64,000 nt of DNA, taken from the NCBI GenBank assembly GCA_028066055.1, contig JALCBY010000011.1, positions 54,642 to 118,641 of the forward strand. Reading direction: 5' to 3'. Source of the stretch: Hyphomicrobiaceae bacterium (GTDB taxonomy: Bacteria > Pseudomonadota > Alphaproteobacteria > Rhizobiales > Methyloligellaceae). Shown one piece after another: positions 58,730-64,000 of this stretch; the first letter of the stretch is position 1, and each line of letters starts with the position of its first letter. The notes beneath the pieces are model-generated. The model was not told where the DNA came from and did not search any database. It was given only the letters and a program-made list of their open reading frames with translations. Made by a program: the position numbers and the translations under genes.

Positions 58730-58764
58730 GCTCAGGCCGGGAGCGATGCCATGATCCCGACCGG

Positions 58765-59808
58765 TCAATCTTCGATCGCCACGAGGTGATCCTTGGCGAC
58801 CTGCCGGAACTCCAGCTTTTTCGGAACGTATCCCAGCGGTCTCGCGGCGCTCGGAATCTCATCCGCCATGAGCTTCCTTTTCTTGCGCCTGACACTGGGA
58901 TCGGCGATCGGGACAGCCGCAAGTAATTTGCGGGTGTAGGAATGCTGTGGGCTTTCGAACACGGCACGCCGCGGGCCAATCTCGACAATGCGGCCGAGAT
59001 ACATCACCGCCACCCGATGAGAAATACGCTCAACGACGGCCATATCGTGGGAGATGAACAGATAGGAGAGGCCAAGTTCGCTTTGCAGGTCCATCATCAG
59101 ATTGATGACCTGCGCCTGGATTGTCACATCAAGCGCGGAAACGGCTTCATCGGCCACGATCATGCGCGGCTGAACGCCCAGTGCCCGGGCGATGCACAGG
59201 CGCTGGCGCTGACCACCTGAAAACTCATGCGGGTAACGGTCATAATGTTCCGCTCCCAGGCCGACCTTCTTCAACAGCTCAACCACGCATTCCGGCACGT
59301 CGGCCTTCGGCACGACACCATGGACGCGCATGGGTTCGCCGATCGAAGCGCCGGCCGTCATGCGCGGGTTAAGAGACGAATAGGGGTCCTGGAAGATCAT
59401 TTGCATCGTACGCCGCATGGGCTTGAGCGCTTCATTCTTCAGTCCGACCAATTCCTGGTTTTCATATTTGATGGATCCGGCAACGGGTTTTTCCAGCCCG
59501 ATCAGGGTCCGCCCCGTGGTCGACTTTCCGCATCCGCTTTCCCCAACAAGCGCCAGTGTTTCCCCGCGGCCGACCTCGAACGAGATATCTTCGACCGCGT
59601 GGACCCGAGCCAGGGTGCGTGAGAGAAATCCGCCGGTGATGTCGAAATAGGTGCTGAGGCCATTGACCATGAGCAGTGGGGCACTGCCGCCGCCGTTCTT
59701 TGCAACGGCTTGTCGCTTGGCCGGTGTTGCCCTTTTCGAAGTTTGCGCCTTGCGCACCGCCGACGTCCGTTTTTTTGCCGTGGATTTTTTTGTCGTTCGT
59801 GACGTCAT
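58765..59808 (-). CDS. oppF: Peptide ABC transporter ATP-binding protein, OppF/DppF type
   Basis: The 347-residue ATPase has Walker A GESGCGKST, Q-loop FQDPYSSLNPR, signature [16 protein letters not shown], Walker B MIVADEAVSALD and switch His FISHDMA. An unusual Lys/Ala/Thr/Arg-rich tail of about 40 residues precedes the ATPase domain (KKSTAKKRTSAVRKAQTSKR). The C-terminus lacks the CXFHPRCP motif found in many OppF proteins. It follows oppD by 48 bases. ATG 59808 is used; an internal ATG at 59670 would remove the tail but has no ribosome binding site. Confidence 0.9.
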   Translation of the reverse strand: MTSRTTKKSTAKKRTSAVRKAQTSKRATPAKRQAVAKNGGGSAPLLMVNGLSTYFDITGGFLSRTLARVHAVEDISFEVGRGETLALVGESGCGKSTTGRTLIGLEKPVAGSIKYENQELVGLKNEALKPMRRTMQMIFQDPYSSLNPRMTAGASIGEPMRVHGVVPKADVPECVVELLKKVGLGAEHYDRYPHEFSGGQRQRLCIARALGVQPRMIVADEAVSALDVTIQAQVINLMMDLQSELGLSYLFISHDMAVVERISHRVAVMYLGRIVEIGPRRAVFESPQHSYTRKLLAAVPIADPSVRRKKRKLMADEIPSAARPLGYVPKKLEFRQVAKDHLVAIED

Positions 59809-59856
59809 CTATTTATTCTCAAGACTCTAGAGGAAATTTTTCTGAAGGGAGGCGTG

Positions 59857-60756
59857 TCAGCGCGATGCGCGGGCGGCTTCCTGGAACGTGCCCTTCACCT
59901 CGACATTCCTGAATTTCTCAGGCTTGTTTTTGCCTTTCATGCTGCCGAGGCGCGGCACGGCATTCAGGAGTGCCTTGGTGTATGGATGTTTCGGATTCTT
60001 GAACAAGTTCTTGGCTGTGCCTTCTTCCACCTTTTTGCCGTCGAGCATGACCGCAACCCGGTCCGCCACTTCCGCCACCACCCCCATGTCGTGGGTGATG
60101 AAGAGGACGGACATTCCGATCTCCTTCTGCAATGCCTTGATGAGGTCCAGGATCTGCGCCTGGATTGTCACATCGAGAGCTGTGGTCGGTTCGTCCGCGA
60201 TCAACAGGCTCGGTCGGCACGCCAGGGCCATGGCAATCATCACCCTTTGCCGCATACCTCCGGAGAGATGGTGCGGGTATTGATTGAACCTCTTTTCGGT
60301 TTCGGGGATGCGCACCAGATGGAACAGCTCCATGGCCTGTTTGCGGGCTTCGCTTTCGGACTTGTCCTGGTGGCGCTGGATGGTTTCCATGACCTGGAAA
60401 CCGTTTTGCAGGACCGGATTGAGCGATGTCATCGGTTCCTGAAAGATCATTGAAATGTTGCGACCGCGGATATCCTGCATCTGCTCAAGCGAGCATGCGG
60501 GGATGTCGTATTCCTCGGAGTCGGAAACCCGCAGTAATATCTCGCCCTCCGGCATGTAGCCGTGGGCATTTTCGTTGAGGCGCATGAGCGCCATGGCTGT
60601 CACGGACTTTCCCGACCCGGACTCCCCCACCAGCGCCAGCGTTTCGCCGCGTTCGATATGAAAGTCTATTCCGCGTACGGCCTTGACCACGCGATCTCCT
60701 TCCAGAGGGAAGTAGACGTGCAGGTTTGTCACCTCGATAAGCTTCTTGTTTTTCAT
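59857..60756 (-). CDS. oppD: Peptide ABC transporter ATP-binding protein, OppD/DppD type
   Basis: The 299-residue ATPase has Walker [21 protein letters not shown], signature [16 protein letters not shown], Walker [13 protein letters not shown] and FITHDMG. It forms the ATPase pair with OppF to energise peptide import through OppB/OppC. The C-terminus lacks a Cys-rich CPFHPRCP segment. ATG 60756 (MKNKKLIEV) is chosen over a TTG at 60765. A 330-base gap with a minus-strand terminator separates it from oppC, so oppD-oppF may have their own promoter. Confidence 0.9.
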   Translation of the reverse strand: MKNKKLIEVTNLHVYFPLEGDRVVKAVRGIDFHIERGETLALVGESGSGKSVTAMALMRLNENAHGYMPEGEILLRVSDSEEYDIPACSLEQMQDIRGRNISMIFQEPMTSLNPVLQNGFQVMETIQRHQDKSESEARKQAMELFHLVRIPETEKRFNQYPHHLSGGMRQRVMIAMALACRPSLLIADEPTTALDVTIQAQILDLIKALQKEIGMSVLFITHDMGVVAEVADRVAVMLDGKKVEEGTAKNLFKNPKHPYTKALLNAVPRLGSMKGKNKPEKFRNVEVKGTFQEAARASR

Positions 60757-61086
60757 GTATGACAATCGTCCGATGAATTCGCCAATGCGCGGAGAGCGCA
60801 GACGGTCACCAACGGGTCCTCAAATGCCCTCTCGGCGGGTTTTGAAAAAAAACCGGGGCAAACGCCCCACGCCCTCCCGATCAGAACAATACTGGTGAGG
60901 TTTGGAGAGGAATAATGAAATGGGTGAAGGATGATCTTTTGATCCGATGCATCATTTGACCGCTGGTTCGTGCATCTCTGTCCATGGGATGGATTTTGCA
61001 GGGGGTTTTTTGGGGTCCGTACGAACCGCGGTCGGGTTCATCCGTCCAGGCAAGCAGTGAGGCTGCCCGATAACCCATTCACCGGG
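60757..61086. other. 330-base gap inside the opp operon
   Basis: No convincing gene. It holds a minus-strand intrinsic terminator (60845-60868) downstream of oppC. A 14-codon plus-strand frame (ATG 60915) has a GGAGAGG site upstream but nothing to support it. The remaining bases, including the oppD leader, show no recognised motif. Confidence 0.5.
60845..60868 (-). terminator. Intrinsic terminator between oppC and oppD
   Basis: On the minus strand GGGGC-GTTT-GCCCC is followed by GG and eight T residues. The stem is short but GC-only. It would end or attenuate the oppB-oppC transcript before oppD. Confidence 0.65.
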
Positions 61087-61959
61087 TCAGCCAACCGGCG
61101 TGTGGCGGCTGTGAGGGTCAATGACATCACGAAGAAAGTCGCCAAGCAGATTGAAACTGAGCACAGTGAAGAAGATCGCAAATCCGGGGAACGACGCGAT
61201 CCACCACGCGGTGCCGAGATATTTGCGTCCGACCGAAATGTCCCACCCCCAGGAGAGCGTTGAGCCTGAAATGCCGAAAAAGCTCAATCCGCTTTCGAGG
61301 ATGACCATGTAGCCCATCTGCATGGTGGCGGTGACCAGAACCGGTGCGAGAAGGTTCGGCAGTACGTGGCGAAACATGATGCCCGTATTGGTGGTGCCGA
61401 GGTTTACTGCAGCCAGCACATATTGCTCCTCACGGATACGCAGGACGTTACCGCGCACGATGCGGGCGTGCCAGATCCAACCGACCGCGCCCATCACCAT
61501 AATGACGTTTATCAGCTTGGGCCCAAAGATCGCGACCACAAGCAGGGCCATGAGGATCAACGGAATCGACAGCAGAATATCGACGAAGCGCATGATGACG
61601 GTGTCGAGAACGCCGCCGAAATATCCCGCGATCATCCCAAGCGTCACTCCGATGATGACTGCAATGGACACGCCGCTTGCGGCGGTGCCGAGGGAGATGC
61701 GCGCACCGTAGATGATCCGGCTCAAGACGTCGCGACCGTGAGAGTCGGTGCCGAACAGATAGCTCCAGTTACCATCACCGAGAAAGGCCGGGCCCATATT
61801 GCGCAAGCGCAGGTTGAACTTTTCAGGATCGTGCGGCGCGATCTCCGGCCCGAACAGCACCATAATGACCAGCAGGACGAGAATGCCGGCGCCGAATTGC
61901 GCCAGCCTGCTGCGTTTGAACTCCCGCCACAAGCGCTGACGTCCGGTTTCCATGGTCAT
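61087..61959 (-). CDS. oppC: Peptide ABC transporter permease OppC/DppC
   Basis: The 290-residue inner-membrane permease has an N-terminal cytoplasmic helix (RLWREFKRSRLAQFGAGIL), about six membrane segments, and the family features FGTDSHGRDVLSRIIYGARISL and the EAA loop YVLAAVNLGTTNTGIMFRHVLPN. ATG 61959 overlaps the oppB stop by four bases (ATGA); the frame continues upstream inside oppB but without homology. The gene is intact, although the coupled oppB upstream is frameshifted. Confidence 0.92.
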   Translation of the reverse strand: MTMETGRQRLWREFKRSRLAQFGAGILVLLVIMVLFGPEIAPHDPEKFNLRLRNMGPAFLGDGNWSYLFGTDSHGRDVLSRIIYGARISLGTAASGVSIAVIIGVTLGMIAGYFGGVLDTVIMRFVDILLSIPLILMALLVVAIFGPKLINVIMVMGAVGWIWHARIVRGNVLRIREEQYVLAAVNLGTTNTGIMFRHVLPNLLAPVLVTATMQMGYMVILESGLSFFGISGSTLSWGWDISVGRKYLGTAWWIASFPGFAIFFTVLSFNLLGDFLRDVIDPHSRHTPVG

Positions 61960-62937
61960 TGCAGCCTTATGCGGGGGTCGAGGTAGACATAGACGAGATC
62001 CACCAGAATGTTCACGAAAACGAAGGTGAAGGACGTCAGCAGCACGCCTGCCTGAATGACCGGGTAATCGCTTCGCTGTATCGACTCCACCATGAGCCGC
62101 CCCATGCCCGGCCATGCAAAGACCGTCTCCGTCACGATCGCGCCGCCGAGCAGGGTTCCGACCTCCAGCCCGATTACGGTGGTGACCGAAATCATTGAAT
62201 TGGGCAGCACATGCCGATAGATGACGCCGACGCGTGATGCGCCCTTGGCCCGTGCGACCTTCACGTAGGGGCGTCCGAGATTCTCCAGGATATCGGTCCG
62301 CGTAAGCCGGGTTACCAGGGCCATGAGAAAGGTCCCGAGAGTGATCGCGGGCAGAATGATGTGCGAGGCCCAGCTGCTCAGCGGCTGTATGTTGCCGGAA
62401 AAGAGGGCAATGACGGCCTCATGAAAAAAAGGGTCCTCTGCCGATCGCGGGCAGCCAGCGCAGCTCGACGGCAAACAGCAGGATCAACATGACGCCGAGC
62501 CAGAAATTGGGTGTCGAAATGCCGAACAGAGCCACGACGTTGGAGACATAATCGGCGGCGCGTCCGCGGAAGACAGCCGATATGATGCCAAGGCCAATAG
62601 CCAGCGGAATGCCGACAATGGCCGCGGCTAGGGTCAATTCAACGGTGTCGGGAATGCGCTCCCACAAAACGTCGATTGTCGGTTGGCCGATGAACCAGGA
62701 CGTGCCGAAGTCCCCCTGCAGCAAATCGCCGAGGTAGGTGACGTAACGTTCGTGCAGCGGCCTGTCGAGGCCGAGCGACTTCCGCACCATCTCAAACTGT
62801 TCTTTGGTCGCCTGCTCACCGACAAGGTTCACCGCCGGGTCGCCGGGCGACAGGTGCAGAATGAGAAAGACCAGCGTGGCAGCGCCCCAGATTACGACGG
62901 CAGCATGCATCAATCGCCGTAACAGGTAGCGCCCCAT
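61956..62937 (-). pseudogene. oppB: Peptide ABC transporter permease OppB/DppB, frameshifted
   Basis: The first frame (62937 to 62419) encodes MGRYLLRRLMHAAVVIWGAA through RWLPAIGRGP and then stops. The rest of the protein (ALFSGNIQPLSSWASHIILP to YLDPRIRLQ) is in the next frame and ends at 61956. Together they give a normal OppB of about 327 residues. Removing one base from the seven-T run (coding strand; A7 at 62424-62430) joins the frames perfectly. This is therefore a single-base insertion in a homopolymer: a real mutation, a slippage site, or a sequencing error. The operon position is right for OppB: oppC overlaps its stop by four bases. Confidence 0.85.
62424..62430 (-). other. Homopolymer (T7 on coding strand) at the oppB frameshift
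   Basis: Seven consecutive A on the plus strand at the exact point where the two oppB frames meet. A six-base run would restore one continuous OppB reading frame. Confidence 0.85.
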
Positions 62938-62966
62938 GCCGGCCTCTTTTGCTCCAGCCCGTCAGA

Positions 62967-63116
62967 TCAGGCTGTACGCTTGACGTACCAGAGCGGGATC
63001 ATCTCGTCCGGCCTTGCACGCCAATCGTTATTTGTGCTCACCCCGTAGGTGTTCGGTTGCAGGTGCAGGAAAATCCACGACGCTTCGTCATGAATGATCT
63101 TGCAGGCCTTCCGGTA
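62967..63116 (-). pseudogene. 3' remnant of a family-5 peptide-binding protein gene
   Basis: The last 49 codons of a peptide-binding protein are readable in one frame on the minus strand ([43 protein letters not shown], stop at 62967-62969), 29 bases before the oppB start. This is where the binding-protein gene of an opp operon belongs. Upstream of about 63116 the similarity ends and the same frame reaches a stop near 63160, where the opposite strand encodes an OppF fragment. The rest of the gene is missing. Confidence 0.72.
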
Positions 63117-63700
63117 GATGGCGACGCGAGCGCGTTGAGCAACTGCTCGAAAAGGTCGGCCTCAGTCCGAGACACATCACCCGGTTCCCCCACGAATTCA
63201 GCGGAGGCCAGCGGCAGCGGCTCGGCATCGCCCGCGCGGTGGCGCTACAACCGAAACTCATTGTTGCCGATGAACCTGTTTCGGCGTTGGATGTGAGCGT
63301 CCAGGCGCAAATCCTCAATCTGCTGCTGGAGCTCAAGGAGGAATTCGAACTCACCTATCTGTTCGTTTCCCACGATCTTTCCGTGGTCCGCTACATCAGT
63401 GATCGCATCGCGGTGATGTATCTTGGACAGATTGTCGAGACCGGCAGAGCCGACGCGATTTACGACAATCCCCTGCATCCCTACACCCAAGCGCTGATGT
63501 CGGCGATTCCCGAAGCGGACCCACGCCGTAAGCGGGAGCGGGTTTTCCTGCAGGGCGGTGTGCCGAGTGCCGCCGATCCACCGCGTGGCTGCCGATTCCA
63601 CCCCCGTTGTCCCTTAGCCGTAAAGCGCTGTCGGGAGGAAGCACCTGAATTGCGACAAATCGAAGATGGGCACGAGGTCATGTGCCACCTTGTCGATTGA
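63098..63700 (+). pseudogene. 3' remnant of an OppF/DppF-type ATPase gene
   Basis: The frame is open from after a TGA at 63095. Convincing homology begins at about 63118 with [14 protein letters not shown], then signature [16 protein letters not shown], Walker [22 protein letters not shown] and the C-terminal [15 protein letters not shown]. The first half, including Walker A and the Q-loop, is missing, so it cannot be a functional ATPase. It differs from the intact oppF of this window (it has the Cys motif). A GTG at 63239 could start a shorter product but leaves out the signature. It is convergent with the DUF1028 gene. Confidence 0.8.
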
Positions 63701-63708
63701 ACTGGTCG

Positions 63709-64000
63709 TTATCCGTTCTTTTGCTCTGCGCCCGGACGGTCCGGTGTCTTCCAGAAAGCGCTGAAGTCCACCGCAGCCTGGCTCTTTATACGCTCATCCA
63801 ACGCTGCCTCGAGCTTGTCAAATTGATGAAGGCCTGCCGGGTCGGATTTCGTTGGCATCAATTGGACGCGCGCGATGGCTCTTTCGTGCGCCACATCGTA
63901 GAGGCGCCACAGTTCTGCAATTGGGTCGTCATGATCATCAACCCTGAGATCAAGCGCGGGATAGCACTCGGTCGTCAGGATGCTCAGGGCCGCGCCCTGG
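63709..64000 (-). CDS. DUF1028 family protein, C-terminal part (5' end outside window)
   Basis: The frame is open on the minus strand from the window edge to a stop at 63709-63711. ALSILTTECYPALDLRVDDH and PIAELWRLYDVAHERA match the C-terminal part of DUF1028 proteins, which are predicted to have an Ntn-hydrolase-like fold and often occur near peptide or amino-acid transport genes. The last ~40 residues (KLEAALDERIKSQAAVDFSAFW) are a helical tail. The function is unknown. The stop lies nine bases from the convergent OppF remnant. Confidence 0.75.
   Translation of the reverse strand, partial: QGAALSILTTECYPALDLRVDDHDDPIAELWRLYDVAHERAIARVQLMPTKSDPAGLHQFDKLEAALDERIKSQAAVDFSAFWKTPDRPGAEQKNG

Noticed and set aside
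60915..60959. Fourteen-codon plus-strand frame with a good ribosome binding site (GGAGAGG)
   Set aside because: Too short and without a downstream plus-strand gene for it to act as a leader peptide.
60881..61078. Minus-strand open frame of 65 codons in the oppC-oppD gap
   Set aside because: No ribosome binding site, no homology and overlap with the oppC 3' leader region; composition looks random.
61087..62115. OppC starting at 62115 with a 52-residue extension
   Set aside because: The extension lies inside oppB out of frame and has no OppC similarity; ATG 61959 overlaps the oppB stop as expected for translational coupling.
62949..63296. Plus-strand open frame of 115 codons before the OppF remnant
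   Set aside because: Two other frames here carry real homology (peptide-binding-protein tail on the minus strand, OppF on the plus strand in another frame), so this frame is a shadow.
1..64000. tRNA, rRNA, CRISPR array, integrase, transposase or phage genes
   Set aside because: None was recognised by eye on either strand; a covariance-model or profile search would be needed to exclude small or unusual ones.

Overview
The window looks like a chromosomal segment of an alphaproteobacterium, most likely of the order Hyphomicrobiales (Rhizobiales). Four things point there: the gene order ccmF-ccmH-degP-response regulator-histidine kinase-glnE-pleC-pepN, a PleC-type cell-cycle kinase with clustered GANTC (CcrM-type) sites upstream, two rhizobial-style intergenic palindromes upstream of glnE, and moderately high GC coding DNA. 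No IS element, phage gene, CRISPR array, rRNA or tRNA was recognised. Genus cannot be decided by eye.

Core block, 1-17401: cytochrome c maturation (ccmF 3' end, ccmH), an alpha/beta hydrolase-OsmC fusion, the periplasmic protease DegP, an OmpR-type two-component pair, glnE, a four-gene cassette of EF-hand protein, ECF sigma factor, putative anti-sigma factor and Spy/CnrX-like membrane protein, then pleC and pepN on the minus strand.

Accessory catabolic region, 17867-52601: a series of transport-plus-enzyme modules. Module A (minus, 28456 to 17867) has a TAXI-type TRAP transporter, HyuA/HyuB (hydantoinase/oxoprolinase family), an aldehyde dehydrogenase, a LysR regulator and a two-subunit ThDP decarboxylase. 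Module B (minus, 34604 to 28882) has a class III CoA-transferase, a crotonase, a GntR regulator, a divergent LeuCD-type hydro-lyase and a class V aminotransferase, with a second TAXI-TRAP transporter diverging on the plus strand (34859-38646). Module C (38963-41942) has a cysteine-synthase-like PLP enzyme, an isochorismatase-fold protein and a LysR regulator. Module D (42034-52601) has a branched-chain-type ABC importer (livF on the opposite strand to livKHMG), a second HyuA/HyuB pair and an enolase-superfamily enzyme. The substrates of all modules are unknown; tight spacing and start/stop overlaps within A and B support co-transcription.

Right end, 52693-64000: an IsdG-type haem-degrading monooxygenase, an orphan YejA-type peptide-binding protein, a set of poorly known proteins (DUF2325 protein, a membrane-anchored coiled-coil protein, a CPCC protein) around a LysR regulator, and a peptide ABC operon (oppB, C, D, F). 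This operon is damaged. oppB carries a frameshift in a seven-base homopolymer. Just upstream, the 3' remnant of a peptide-binding-protein gene (minus) abuts the 3' remnant of an oppF-type ATPase gene (plus) at about position 63118, which looks like a rearrangement or assembly scar. The window ends inside a DUF1028 gene.

The best candidates for undescribed biology are the motif-deficient LeuCD-like enzyme in module B, the combined module A pathway, the DUF2325/coiled-coil/CPCC set, and the EF-hand/ECF cassette. All assignments are by reading motifs; no database search was run.
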